NCBI GenBank assembly: GCA_023410675.1
Contig: JAEYPM010000044.1
Span: forward strand, 1 to 60,027
DNA: 60,027 bases
Reading direction: 5' to 3'
Origin: Bacillota bacterium
GTDB taxonomy: Bacteria > Bacillota > Clostridia > Lachnospirales > Cellulosilyticaceae
Positions 32,114 to 40,768 of this stretch are shown piece after piece (position 1 is the first letter of the stretch; every line of letters begins with the position of its first letter). The position numbers and the translations under genes are program-made. The notes beneath the pieces are model-generated. The model had not been told where the DNA came from. It saw only the letters and a list, made by a program, of their open reading frames with translations, and made no database searches.

Positions 32114-33298
32114 TTATTTTTCATTCTTTGTAAGAAGCCTTTTGTATGTTCTATCTATAAGCGTAGCACCAAGTGGTGCAGTGAAAATAATAGACATAAC
32201 CGCTACTGTTAAAACACTATCCCCACAAGAAAGTCCCATAGCTAAAGGTAGTCCTCCAATAGCTGCTTGCACAGTAGCTTTTGGCATATATGCGAAAGCT
32301 ACGAACATCCTTTCTTTCTTATTTAGTTTAGTCTTTATAAGACAAACAAACACACCCACAACGCGGAATAATAAAACACTAAATATAAGTAAGATCACTA
32401 AAACGCCCGCATTTAATGCATAACTGATATTAACTGTTGCTCCTACAAGTACAAACAGAAGTACTTCTGCACCAACCCAAAGCTTTGAAAACTTATCAGA
32501 AAGTCTCTTTGAAACTAAGTATTTCTTTTGCTTGATTGATGCTCCAAGAGCCATGACAGCAAGTAACCCCGAAAATCCAATAGGTCCTGTTATTATATGC
32601 TCAAAAGTAACAAGTAAAAAAGAAACTGAAAGAATAATAATTACTTTTCCAGTATCTCTAATATGCACCTTGGCAAATAACACAGATAAAGCAAATCCTG
32701 CCATCATTCCTCCAATTAGTCCCAAAACTATTGATGTTGGAATGGTTAGAAAGTGTATTGGCGTGATCACACCACTTTGTGCAAGTCCTGTAAAGGCTGT
32801 AAATAAAACAATAACAAAGACATCATCTACAGAGGCTCCAGCCATAATCATTTGTGGAATACTTTTCTTCACGCCATATCCATCTTCCATTAATTTAAGC
32901 ATGCTTGGTACAATGACAGCTGGAGAAACCGCCGCGATAACCGTTCCCATTATAGCTGCTTCTAATAATGTTATTTTTAGAAGCAATGGTGCTACTATTA
33001 ACATGCCCACTATTTCAAAGCAGGCAGGTACAAAACACATAAGTACTGCTGGGCGTCCCACTCTTTTTAAGTCTTTAATGTCAAGGTTTAAGCCTGCCCT
33101 TGTTAAAATAATAATTAAAGCAATCTGCCTTAAGTCTGTAGAAATGTTTAAAATTGAAGGATCTAGTAAATTTAGCATATAAGGCCCTAGCAATAGACCC
33201 GTTAATAACATTCCAAGTAACTTTGGTAGGTTTAATCTTTCAAAAATTTTTCCGAGCACCATCCCACATAGAAATAATAGTGCAAGTGATAATAACAT
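32114..33298 (-). CDS. Cation:proton antiporter
   Basis: A 394-residue membrane protein of the monovalent cation:proton antiporter superfamily with about 12 hydrophobic segments. Recognisable parts are LLTGLLLGPYMLNLL, the ILTRAGLNLD loop, GTVIAAVSPAVIVPSMLKL and MAGASVDDVFVIVLF, whose neighbouring aspartates match ion-binding positions in this superfamily. It has no C-terminal TrkA domain. ATG 33298 lies seven bases after GGGAGA. It presumably exchanges Na+ or K+ for H+ across the cytoplasmic membrane. It has no obvious operon partners. Confidence 0.87.
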   Translation of the reverse strand: MLLSLALLFLCGMVLGKIFERLNLPKLLGMLLTGLLLGPYMLNLLDPSILNISTDLRQIALIIILTRAGLNLDIKDLKRVGRPAVLMCFVPACFEIVGMLIVAPLLLKITLLEAAIMGTVIAAVSPAVIVPSMLKLMEDGYGVKKSIPQMIMAGASVDDVFVIVLFTAFTGLAQSGVITPIHFLTIPTSIVLGLIGGMMAGFALSVLFAKVHIRDTGKVIIILSVSFLLVTFEHIITGPIGFSGLLAVMALGASIKQKKYLVSKRLSDKFSKLWVGAEVLLFVLVGATVNISYALNAGVLVILLIFSVLLFRVVGVFVCLIKTKLNKKERMFVAFAYMPKATVQAAIGGLPLAMGLSCGDSVLTVAVMSIIFTAPLGATLIDRTYKRLLTKNEK

Positions 33299-33368
33299 AT
33301 TTATCTCTCCCAACTTATTAAGGCAACTAAATAGCTTCCTCTATTATTTTAATCTATTATTTATTTCA

Positions 33369-34124
33369 TCACTTACAGTATATTGCTACCGCATCACGTA
33401 GAAAGGTTGCACACCCAGGGGCAATTTGGTCATAGTATGCAGTAAAACGCGGATCATCTACATACATTTGCGTAACACCAATATGTGCTTCCTTGCTGTA
33501 TTCATTCCAATAAAAGCATAGCCACTGTTTGTGAAGTTCACATGCCTTTTGTGCTCGTTCACTGCTAGGATCTCCCTCACTAACTGCTTTCTTAAGGGCT
33601 TCGTTAAGTTCCAGTGTCAGGCTTTCAAGAGAATCATACTGTTTAGGGTTCATATTTAACACCTTAGCATTGGAATGATTGACACTCTCATCCCCATATT
33701 TCCTTCGTATTTCTTCTCCATACTTCTTTTCGTTGTCTTTAATAAGTTTTTCTAGAAAGCCCTCAAACTTTTCTTGATCACTCATAATAATTTCTCCTTT
33801 CATAGCCCTAATGGTCTTTTCTACATTATTAATTAGTAGGTTTATCTGGTCTCGCCTTTGGAGCAAGGCAGTCAAATGATTTTGGAGTGCTAAAAATTCA
33901 TCAAAATCCTTAGCCAATAAAATTCTTTGAATCTCTTCTAATGGCACACCTAGTTCTCGATAAAATAAAATCTGCTGCAGCTGATCAATTTCTTTATCCT
34001 CATAAACTCGATATCCATTTGAACCAACCCTGTTTGGCACAAGCAATCCAATTTCGTCATAATACCTGAGCGTTCTTGTGCTCACACCTGCTAGTTTTGC
34101 CAGCTTGTTAATCGTGTACTGCAA
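33369..34124 (-). CDS. MerR-family regulator with TipAS domain
   Basis: A 251-residue regulator. Residues 1-70 are a MerR DNA-binding domain (INKLAKLAGVSTRTLRYYDE, then GLLVPNRVGSNGYRVYED), followed by a coiled dimer helix. Residues ~120-250 are a TipAS antibiotic-recognition domain ending in GCATFLRDAVAIYC. The start is TTG at 34124 behind AGGAGGTG. TipA-type proteins activate multidrug genes upon binding thiopeptides or related drugs. The 19-base-spaced promoter directly upstream indicates autoregulation. No transporter gene adjoins it. Confidence 0.92.
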   Translation of the reverse strand: MQYTINKLAKLAGVSTRTLRYYDEIGLLVPNRVGSNGYRVYEDKEIDQLQQILFYRELGVPLEEIQRILLAKDFDEFLALQNHLTALLQRRDQINLLINNVEKTIRAMKGEIIMSDQEKFEGFLEKLIKDNEKKYGEEIRRKYGDESVNHSNAKVLNMNPKQYDSLESLTLELNEALKKAVSEGDPSSERAQKACELHKQWLCFYWNEYSKEAHIGVTQMYVDDPRFTAYYDQIAPGCATFLRDAVAIYCK

Positions 34125-34146
34125 AGCTTCACCTCCTACACTATGT

Positions 34147-34177
34147 ACAATAGACCATTACGTTACGTCAATGTCAA
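34147..34177 (-). promoter_or_regulatory. MerR-type promoter with 19-base spacer
   Basis: On the minus strand TTGACA (34172-34177) and TATTGT (34147-34152) are 19 bases apart, the long spacing that MerR activators correct. The spacer contains GACGTAACGTAATGGTC, resembling sites of BmrR/Mta-type regulators. It should control the MerR/TipAS gene itself. Confidence 0.7.
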
Positions 34178-34375
34178 GAGACAATTATTATTTTTAGATA
34201 TACTATTTTTGATATACTATTTTTGGTATATAATTTCTAATAAATTTTGATCTATATAAACGCACATTTTAAGTGCCAACCTATACCATGTACATTCACT
34301 TAAGAAAAAGAACAGTGACAGGGTAAATAAGTTAATGATTTGAGTTATTTCTCCACACTGTTTTGTTTTTCTCTT

Positions 34376-35431
34376 TTAGCATCTTTTTTGCATTTTTATA
34401 CCACCAAATTCTTTAAACATCATGTTCAGCTTTTCGTTTTCAATTTGCTTTGAATTTAGTCCTTCATATTTTGCTTCTTTCTTGAGCTTTAAATAACTTT
34501 CATATCTTTCTCTAGACAATACCCCACTATTTATGGCTTCTTGAACAGCACATTTTGGCTCATTAGAATGGGTGCAGTCACTAAACTTACACCTTTCTGA
34601 TAACGCATCAATATCTGCAAAGGTTTTAGATAAGTCAGCACTTTCAATGCCAAGTTCTCTCATCCCTGGTGTATCAATAAGTACACCACCACTAGGGATA
34701 ACGAAGATCTCCCGCCTGGTTGTTGTATGCCTTCCTTTATCATCATTTCGTATGCCGTTCGTCTCAAGAATATTTTCTCCCATAATTCTATTAATTAAGA
34801 TGGACTTGCCTACGCCTGATGACCCTATAAATGCAATAGTTTGTCCTATTCCAAGATAACGATTAACAGGTAAATAACCCTCATCGTTCATACTTGAAGT
34901 GACTATAACATCTACACCGAAGGCAACAGTATCTATTTCTTTTAGCTTTTCAGAAAGATTATTACAAAGATCAGATTTTGTAAGCACAATAACCGGCTTT
35001 GCTCCACTATCCCATGCAATGCCAAGATAACGCTCTATTCTGCGAATATTAAAATCATTATTGAGAGACATACAAATGAAAACTGTATCAATATTTGAAG
35101 CGACTACCTGTTCTTCATTTGATGTTCCTGCCGCTCTCCTTATAAAGACACTTTTTCTGGTGAGTATATTATGAATAATTGCATTTCCGCTATTATCTTC
35201 AGTTCGATCGATCATAACAAAATCACCTACTGCTGGGTAATCAGAAACAGTTTTTACTGAGAAACGGAGTTTTCCAGAAATTTCAGCTGTTACCTCCCCC
35301 TCTTCTGTTATCACTCTGTACAGATTTTTGTATTGTGACATTACTCTTCCAATATAAAGTCCTTTGTATAAAGTCGACTCAGTTATAAATCTTTCGCTAA
35401 GCCCTAAATGTTTCATGTTTACTTTACTCAA
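34376..35431 (-). CDS. rsgA: Ribosome small-subunit biogenesis GTPase RsgA
   Basis: A 351-residue circularly permuted GTPase that helps mature the 30S subunit. Order of parts: OB-fold N-terminus (residues ~20-95), G4 motif VLTKSD, G1 GSSGVGKS, G3 DTPGMRELG and a C-terminal zinc finger CKFSDCTHSNEPKC. The start is TTG at 35431, because AGGAGG lies eight bases upstream; the first ATG (35416) is too far from it. It is followed by no other gene in its unit. A short possible leader ORF precedes it. Confidence 0.93.
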   Translation of the reverse strand: MSKVNMKHLGLSERFITESTLYKGLYIGRVMSQYKNLYRVITEEGEVTAEISGKLRFSVKTVSDYPAVGDFVMIDRTEDNSGNAIIHNILTRKSVFIRRAAGTSNEEQVVASNIDTVFICMSLNNDFNIRRIERYLGIAWDSGAKPVIVLTKSDLCNNLSEKLKEIDTVAFGVDVIVTSSMNDEGYLPVNRYLGIGQTIAFIGSSGVGKSILINRIMGENILETNGIRNDDKGRHTTTRREIFVIPSGGVLIDTPGMRELGIESADLSKTFADIDALSERCKFSDCTHSNEPKCAVQEAINSGVLSRERYESYLKLKKEAKYEGLNSKQIENEKLNMMFKEFGGIKMQKRC

Positions 35432-35491
35432 TTTTTTTCCTCCTAAAGTTGTTTTGGTTTTTCATAAACTCATGGGAGGCTATACACTCAA

Positions 35492-35539
35492 TTATTTTGC
35501 ATAATCCTCCCAGATTACTACAATGCTTCTTGTTAACAT
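35492..35539 (-). CDS. Possible leader peptide before rsgA
   Basis: A 15-codon ORF (MLTRSIVVIWEDYAK) with AAAGGAGC nine bases before its ATG lies ~60 bases upstream of rsgA. A GGGAGG/CCTCCC hairpin follows within its end. The rest of the 490-bp gap (35432-35924) holds one more short hairpin near 35670 and a terminator at 35861, but no gene. Chance is a real possibility for so short a frame. Confidence 0.25.
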   Translation of the reverse strand: MLTRSIVVIWEDYAK

Positions 35540-35860
35540 AAAACACCAGCTCCTTTCTTTCACTACATATCAATAAAAGAACCCTCAATCCCCAAATGGG
35601 CTTAAGGGCATACTACAAAAACATAATAACCTATGAGAAAGAAAAAGTCCATAATATATCAGAAAAGCCAGAAGGCTTCATCATTTTGAATCCTCTAACT
35701 TTTGTTTTTCATCTTAATTGTTTCTATTTCCACAAATACAAATAGAATACTTATTCCTGCAGTCTTTAACTAAATGCATCCTTTTTACTTTTGATAATCA
35801 TAAAATCAAAAACAATAATGAAATATGATGTTTCAACTATTTGAATAGGAATCATTTTAT

Positions 35861-35898
35861 ATAAAAATCCGACTTAGATAGATTAATATCTAAGTCGG
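35861..35898 (-). terminator. Terminator of the DUF2935 gene
   Basis: A perfect 12-bp stem (CCGACTTAGATA/TATCTAAGTCGG) with a 6-base loop is followed on the minus strand by ATTTTTAT. It lies 26 bases after the DUF2935 stop. Confidence 0.85.
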
Positions 35899-35924
35899 CA
35901 TTCTACTTATAAATTATTATTCAA

Positions 35925-36845
35925 TTAATTTTCAAACATTCTCAAAAGCCTTATGAAGTGATTTGCTTCACGTAATGTATGGTCAGCAAGTAAAGGGATT
36001 ATAATAGATCTAATATTACAATCAAGTAATCCTTCAGTTGCTTGTGCTTTGAAATCTCGTATATCTTCTGTTGCTCTAAGGCTATCCTCAGTAACTTCAT
36101 CAAATCGTATTGTCCTATCCATAGCAGCTATCGCTTCCTTGGTTAATTGATCAAACTCATCGCCAAAGTCATTTGCCCTATCAAATAACTCTCTTTCAGT
36201 CGGATCTAATAATCCACGGATAAACTTAGCATGTTCAGCCATAATTCTATTCCAAAATGCTTCTTGCTCTAGAGCATCTTTTCTAAGATTTATAAATCCT
36301 TCTTTTTGAAGTTTTATTACCATTTCTCGGTAAAGCTTTGCTTCTCTCATAATATGATCAATCAATAATGGATAGTTGACTGTAAACATCTTACATTCTA
36401 GTACATTTTCTAAAATTGTAGCTTTAAACTCAATTAAAGCAGTAATCAATCGGATAGCTCTATTATTTATTTTTGATACATTATCTACGAGCGATCTGTT
36501 ATTTACATCTTTGCATGCACTCGTCAAATTAGCCTCTGTTTTAGTAATATCAGTCGGAATATTAATTCCTGTTAAAAATTCTGAAGCTTTTTCAGCTTCT
36601 AATGTAAATGGTGTTATTACTTCACCAGAATTAAGTACATTTTTGCTAACAACACCATCTGAGAGCTTTACTACATCCCATAAAAGCTCATCAAATGCCA
36701 TTCTTAATGCGTCCGCCCTTTGTGTAAATCTAATATCTCTAGGAGTAAACCCTAATTCAAGAAAAAATGAATGTTCTTTCATAATTCGCGAAAAAAACAG
36801 ATGAAGTTCTAAAGATTGACGTACAAAATCTATACTATTATTCAA
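35925..36845 (-). CDS. DUF2935 metal-binding-like helical protein
   Basis: A ~306-residue protein composed of two similar four-helix units. Each has an early RIMxEHxxF motif (FFSRIMKEHSFFLELGF and FWNRIMAEHAKFIRGLL), and each ends with a DHxxREAxxF/Y motif (LLIDHIMREAKLYREMV and LLADHTLREANHFIRLL). The repeated His/Glu residues suggest a ferritin-like metal site. DUF2935 is common in Clostridia and Bacilli, function unknown. The start is probably TTG 36845, six bases after GGAGTG. It is downstream of the formate/nitrite channel gene on the same strand, with its own terminator. Confidence 0.85.
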   Translation of the reverse strand: MNNSIDFVRQSLELHLFFSRIMKEHSFFLELGFTPRDIRFTQRADALRMAFDELLWDVVKLSDGVVSKNVLNSGEVITPFTLEAEKASEFLTGINIPTDITKTEANLTSACKDVNNRSLVDNVSKINNRAIRLITALIEFKATILENVLECKMFTVNYPLLIDHIMREAKLYREMVIKLQKEGFINLRKDALEQEAFWNRIMAEHAKFIRGLLDPTERELFDRANDFGDEFDQLTKEAIAAMDRTIRFDEVTEDSLRATEDIRDFKAQATEGLLDCNIRSIIIPLLADHTLREANHFIRLLRMFEN

Positions 36846-36914
36846 AATAATCACTCCATGCAATATTTTATATAATATTGTATGTTTATGCCGAAAATGT
36901 GTGACTGTCTCTCA

Positions 36915-37694
36915 CTATCTATCCTTTACCTTCTCTATATCTCGATAAGCCAATAAATAGTTAATACCAGATACAATAATACCCCCACCAATAAAATTAC
37001 CAATACCAGACACTGCTAAATTATAAAAAATATCCTTGGCTGTAACCTCGACACCAGAAAATAGTGACATGAATAAGTAGAACATATTAGCCACAACGTG
37101 CTCTGTTCCACTAAGGACAAACACTGCAATTGAAAGCCATAAAACAGCAATCTTCGTGATTTCTTCTTTGCAGCTATAAGCAAGGCACACACCAGTACAA
37201 ACAATGATGTTACATAAAATAGCACTAAAAAACAACTGACCTATAGGCATATGTACCTTATGCAGTGCTTTATTGTTTACCATATCAATAACTGTTTCGT
37301 CAAAGATGCCTGATGTCTTTGTCAAAAATGCGACAAAAATAGCTCCTAGTAAATTCGCAAGGATTATCAAAAACAATATCCTAATAGTTCTAGTAATTTT
37401 AGTACGCCCTGCATAAACAGCTATCATAACCATACAATCACTGGTAAATAGCTCTGCTTGCATTAAGATGATTGCAATAATTCCTACAGGGAAAACCAAT
37501 GCACCTAAGAAATTACCAAGCCCAGGGGTCGTAATACTTGCTGCGACTTTAAGACACCCTATTGCACCAATAGCAATATATATTCCTGCAAGAATGCCTT
37601 GTATAAGTAGAATAATCAATCGTTTGTTTGCCTTATGTTTACTGTGATATAAAATATACTCTGTTAGTGCTTTTGGTCCCGAATGAATAGTCAT
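36915..37694 (-). CDS. Formate/nitrite transporter family channel
   Basis: A 259-residue pentameric channel protein of the FNT family with six membrane helices. Family segments visible are YIAIGAIGCLKVAASI, NFLGALVFPVGIIAIILMQAEL with ELFTSDC, and the later NIIVCTGVCLAYSCKE and GTEHVVANMF with its conserved histidine. It could carry formate, nitrite or hydrosulfide; the HSC subgroup of this family carries HS-, which would fit the sulfur theme, but motifs do not decide it. It reads towards the DUF2935 gene 70 bases away. Confidence 0.88.
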   Translation of the reverse strand: MTIHSGPKALTEYILYHSKHKANKRLIILLIQGILAGIYIAIGAIGCLKVAASITTPGLGNFLGALVFPVGIIAIILMQAELFTSDCMVMIAVYAGRTKITRTIRILFLIILANLLGAIFVAFLTKTSGIFDETVIDMVNNKALHKVHMPIGQLFFSAILCNIIVCTGVCLAYSCKEEITKIAVLWLSIAVFVLSGTEHVVANMFYLFMSLFSGVEVTAKDIFYNLAVSGIGNFIGGGIIVSGINYLLAYRDIEKVKDR

Positions 37695-37924
37695 AAAAAA
37701 TCCTTTCTTATTTATCCTAATTTTTCCTCATATTTTTCAGATACTTTACTTATTCAACTACTTAATGGTGTTTCTCCTAAGTACATTCACATAGTATAAG
37801 TCAATAATTAAAATGTGAATTTCTATTATGAACGCACAGAGTATAACTTAATCTTAAAACTGTGAATGCTATATCTGTACCACTAGATATCATAGCATAT
37901 TTACTGTATAAATACAAAAGGGAA

Positions 37925-38533
37925 TTATTTTTGACAAATTCCCATGTATAATAAACCAACGACCTTCACAGCATCCTCTTGATAAAACTTTTTTACCGTT
38001 AATATTTTAAAGTCTTGAGTCTTAATAATAGCTTCCATATCTCTATTTAAGTTACATGATGCTCTCTTAAAAATCGGGTTTATAAGATCTTGAAAAAAAG
38101 ATACTTTTCTATCACTACTTCTGCCATGTTCAAGGAAAAAAAGTCTGCCCCCTGGCTTTAACACTCTGTAAAATTCAGCAAGTGCTTTTTCCACATCTGC
38201 AATGCTACAAAAAGTAAAGGTGCTGACAATACTATCAAACTTATTATTTTCAAATGGTAATTCATCTGCACTAATTTTTTTATAATCTACATCTATTGAA
38301 GACTGTAGTATTTTCTCCTTTGCCTTTTTACCTAGTTCTTCATTGATGTCTATTACAGTAATTTTTTTGACATGAGCTGGATAATGTCTAAGATTTAGCC
38401 CCGTTCCAAAACCTACTTCAAGTATTTCTTCCTTAACATCTGATAATAATTCTCTTCTTAATCTCGCCAATGAAGACTTAGACATAGCTCTTTCTAATAA
38501 AACTGGATAAATTATTTTTGAATATATATTCAT
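37925..38533 (-). CDS. Class I SAM-dependent methyltransferase
   Basis: A 202-residue methyltransferase with motif I ILEVGFGTGLNLRHYP (residues ~36-52), an acidic strand-2 end VTVIDINEE, and DSIVSTFTFCSIAD plus RVLKPGGRLFFLEHGRSS typical of UbiE/phospholipid N-methyltransferase-like enzymes. The sequence resembles small methyltransferases that modify lipids, thiols or arsenic, and the substrate cannot be assigned. GGGAGTGAAGG precedes the ATG. It is a single gene divergent from the DtxR-type regulator, with ~300 bp between them. Confidence 0.85.
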   Translation of the reverse strand: MNIYSKIIYPVLLERAMSKSSLARLRRELLSDVKEEILEVGFGTGLNLRHYPAHVKKITVIDINEELGKKAKEKILQSSIDVDYKKISADELPFENNKFDSIVSTFTFCSIADVEKALAEFYRVLKPGGRLFFLEHGRSSDRKVSFFQDLINPIFKRASCNLNRDMEAIIKTQDFKILTVKKFYQEDAVKVVGLLYMGICQK

Positions 38534-38774
38534 TACCCTTCACTCCCTACTTTGAGTTTCTTTAAAACAATCTTAACTATAAAAGATATTATAAAAAATA
38601 CCACTTCAATTTAACATGTGTTCATATATTCATATAATTAAGAATAGTATATTCTTTATATTGCTATGTGTCAATACTCTGTCTATACTATAAAGAAATC
38701 AAGAATATGATAATATGCTTTATCACAAACCTAGATCAAAAAGTATTGGTTAAAGGATAATGCTTCATCACTAT

Positions 38775-38803
38775 TTGTAATTTTAAGTCTATAGTGTTAT
38801 GAT
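38775..38803 (+). promoter_or_regulatory. Promoter of the DtxR/MntR-type regulator gene
   Basis: TTGTAA (38775-38780) and TATGAT (38798-38803) are separated by 17 bases and lie 27 bases before the ATG. The remaining ~240 bp up to the methyltransferase gene shows no gene. Confidence 0.5.
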
Positions 38804-38829
38804 ATAAAAAAGTAAGGAGATATACTATT

Positions 38830-39216
38830 ATGTCACATACAAAACAGCGTTTAAACGAATCCGTAGAAGATTATTTAGAAACAATCCTCTACTTGCAAAA
38901 TAAAATAAAAGATGTCCGTTCTATCGACATCGTAAGAGAAATGAATTTTTCTAAACCTAGTGTGAGTGTTGCAATGAAAAATTTGCGAACTAAAGGCTAT
39001 ATTACTATTTCTGAAGAAGGCTATATCCGTCTTACTCCTTGTGGTCAAAAGCATGCAGAAAATGTACTTGAAAAGCATACTATCCTATCTAACTGGCTCA
39101 TTAGTCTTGGCGTTGATAGAGAAATAGCTCTTGAAGATGCATGTCGTATGGAACATGCTATCAGTGATGAAAGCTTTTTAGCGATAAAAGAGAATATTCA
39201 TAGCACATCTAAGTAG
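38830..39216 (+). CDS. DtxR/MntR-family metal-dependent regulator
   Basis: A 128-residue regulator with the winged helix at residues ~1-65 (SVEDYLETILYLQNKIKDVR, MNFSKPSVSVAMKNLR) and a helical dimerisation/metal-binding domain (HAENVLEKHTILSNWLISLG, then EDACRMEHAISDESF). Cysteine and Glu/His residues in CRMEHAIS match the MntR/DtxR metal site. It has no SH3-like C-terminal domain, as in MntR. AAGGAGAT precedes the ATG. Manganese or iron is the likely co-repressor. No metal transporter is adjacent. Confidence 0.88.
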   Translation: MSHTKQRLNESVEDYLETILYLQNKIKDVRSIDIVREMNFSKPSVSVAMKNLRTKGYITISEEGYIRLTPCGQKHAENVLEKHTILSNWLISLGVDREIALEDACRMEHAISDESFLAIKENIHSTSK

Positions 39217-39256
39217 ATTCTATGTTCTTACAAAAAGTAATTTGTGTTTGTATAAT

Positions 39257-39293
39257 AAAGCAGCAGAGAATATATATATCCTCTGCTGCTTTA
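39257..39293. terminator. Bidirectional terminator
   Basis: Stem AAAGCAGCAGAG/CTCTGCTGCTTT with a 12-base A/T loop sits between the convergent DtxR-type and XRE/GyrI genes. T-runs on both sides are short but present. Confidence 0.75.
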
Positions 39294-39319
39294 TGCGTAT
39301 ATTATATGATTGACATATT

Positions 39320-40012
39320 TTATAGATCAGCAGCTATGTGTACATCCATATATATAATACCATCTATTACATATTCTTTTTCAAAACAAGATAGTACTTC
39401 TTTCGTATGTTTATGTTTAATTCCATTGACTTGCATATACAATATAAGTGTCTTATAGGCATTCTCAATCAAAGCAAATGCTTCATTATTAAAAGGATCT
39501 TTAATCGTAATAATTGCATACTTTTGATTTTTTTGAGAAACAACTTCTACGTGATCAAATGCTGAATCTGAAGGTAAAATGCAGGCTGCAGCATAACCAT
39601 GCATATGAAACACATTGATTTGTTCCTGTGATACATGTGGAAAATCCCATCCTATAATTTCAGGCTTAGCTATATTGTGGCTAACTGCCCATTCTTTTAT
39701 ATGCTTTATAGCATCATGTTCAGGCTCTTTACTAATAACTGCATACTGCACATATTGAAATGCTTCAACTTCCTCAATGCGAATATCTGAATATGCTTCA
39801 TTACATGTGTTTATGTTTTCTCTTACTAAGTGGTCCATAGAACATGAAAAGAGTTTGCATAGTTCAACTACCTTCTCCATCTCTGGGTAAGCAGCATCTA
39901 GCTCCCACTTTGAAACAGTCTGACGAGATACCCCCATTTTTTCAGCTAATTCTTCCTGTGTCATACCATGATACATTTTTCTTAAAAATTGTAAATTTTG
40001 TCCTAAACTCAT
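39320..40012 (-). CDS. XRE-type regulator with GyrI-like C-terminal domain
   Basis: A 230-residue regulator. Residues ~3-62 are an XRE helix-turn-helix (MTQEELAEKMGVSRQTVSKWE). Residues ~78-230 form a GyrI-like ligand domain (VQYAVISKEPEHDAIKHI, HGYAAACILPSDSAF, YAIITIKDPFNNEAFALIEN). This fusion is typical of small drug- or stress-responsive clostridial regulators. GAAAGAGAAGTGAT precedes the ATG. It converges on the DtxR-type gene and is otherwise alone; about 220 bp without a gene separate it from the MarR gene. Confidence 0.87.
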   Translation of the reverse strand: MSLGQNLQFLRKMYHGMTQEELAEKMGVSRQTVSKWELDAAYPEMEKVVELCKLFSCSMDHLVRENINTCNEAYSDIRIEEVEAFQYVQYAVISKEPEHDAIKHIKEWAVSHNIAKPEIIGWDFPHVSQEQINVFHMHGYAAACILPSDSAFDHVEVVSQKNQKYAIITIKDPFNNEAFALIENAYKTLILYMQVNGIKHKHTKEVLSCFEKEYVIDGIIYMDVHIAADL

Positions 40013-40229
40013 ATGATCACTTCTCTTTCTGTTATGATGAGTTCATTATATTATTAGTAATGGCCCCAGTACACCAACTCTAATTTTCTTTTATTTTATT
40101 GTTGTCAACTTAAAGTTGCGTAAAGTCAAACCGATTGACTACTCCATGTTTGTATATTGATACCTACCTCTTTTTTCAGTAAACTTACCATATTGGATTG
40201 CTGATTGTTTGCATCATGAATACATTTTA

Positions 40230-40667
40230 TTATATATTCTTTTCTTTCAATCTTCCTACCAATTTTGAAAATATGCGTTCAATAACAAAAAGCTCACTAT
40301 CATCATTAGCAATATCCTTAATCGTATCGGCAATCCATTTATAAACTTCCATATCTCCATCTAAAATACTCTTTCCTTTTTCCGTCAATTCAACATAATA
40401 AATTCTCTTGTCATCTTGGGACTGTATTTTTTCAACCAACTTCATATTACTCAGTTTTCTAATAATTGCTGAAACGGCTGGTTTTGTTAAGGATAACTTT
40501 TCTGCTATTTGAGAAAAATTAGGCTTTCGCAACAAATGAATAATGAGTAAATAATAGTAATCATTATTAGAAAATTTATTTACCTCTTCTTCTGTTAATA
40601 TCAAATTAAGATTCCATATATATCTTTCCCATAATATATTTACAAGAGTAGAAAAATTATGTTCCAC
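40230..40667 (-). CDS. MarR-family transcriptional regulator
   Basis: A 145-residue winged-helix regulator with the DNA-binding core at ~45-110 (LLRKPNFSQIAEKLSLTKPA, AIIRKLSNMKLVEKIQSQDDKRI). The start is GTG 40667 behind GGAGG. It lies downstream of the azoreductase gene on the same strand, but it has its own promoter covered by a 32-bp palindrome, so it is probably autoregulated. MarR proteins often sense phenolics, quinones or oxidants, which suits a neighbouring azoreductase. Confidence 0.9.
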   Translation of the reverse strand: MEHNFSTLVNILWERYIWNLNLILTEEEVNKFSNNDYYYLLIIHLLRKPNFSQIAEKLSLTKPAVSAIIRKLSNMKLVEKIQSQDDKRIYYVELTEKGKSILDGDMEVYKWIADTIKDIANDDSELFVIERIFSKLVGRLKEKNI

Positions 40668-40702
40668 AGGGTTCCTCCATGTGTAGAATGAATTTAGTTC
40701 AT

Positions 40703-40756
40703 CTAATTTAGTTAAATCCTTTTAACTAAATTAGCATAATAAAAATGTACTGTCAA
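40703..40756 (-). promoter_or_regulatory. marR promoter with overlapping palindromic operator
   Basis: On the minus strand TTGACA (40751-40756) and TAATTT (40728-40733) are 17 bases apart. Perfect 14-bp arms (40703-40716 and 40721-40734, core TTTAACTAAATTAG) with a 4-base spacer cover the -10. A further AATTTAGTT half-site lies at 40691. This is the layout of MarR autorepression. Confidence 0.75.
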
Positions 40757-40767
40757 CAGTACATTTT
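40741..40767 (-). terminator. Terminator-like hairpin after the azoreductase gene
   Basis: AAAATGTACTG (40742-40752) pairs with CAGTACATTTT (40757-40767), leaving a 4-base loop, directly after the azoreductase stop. The loop and stem contain the TTGACA of the marR promoter, so the two elements share bases. Confidence 0.6.
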
Positions 40768-40768
40768 G

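Noticed and set aside
32142..33182. Long plus-strand open frames opposite the antiporter gene
   Set aside because: They lack ribosome-binding sites and family features, and the opposite frame is a clear membrane transporter.
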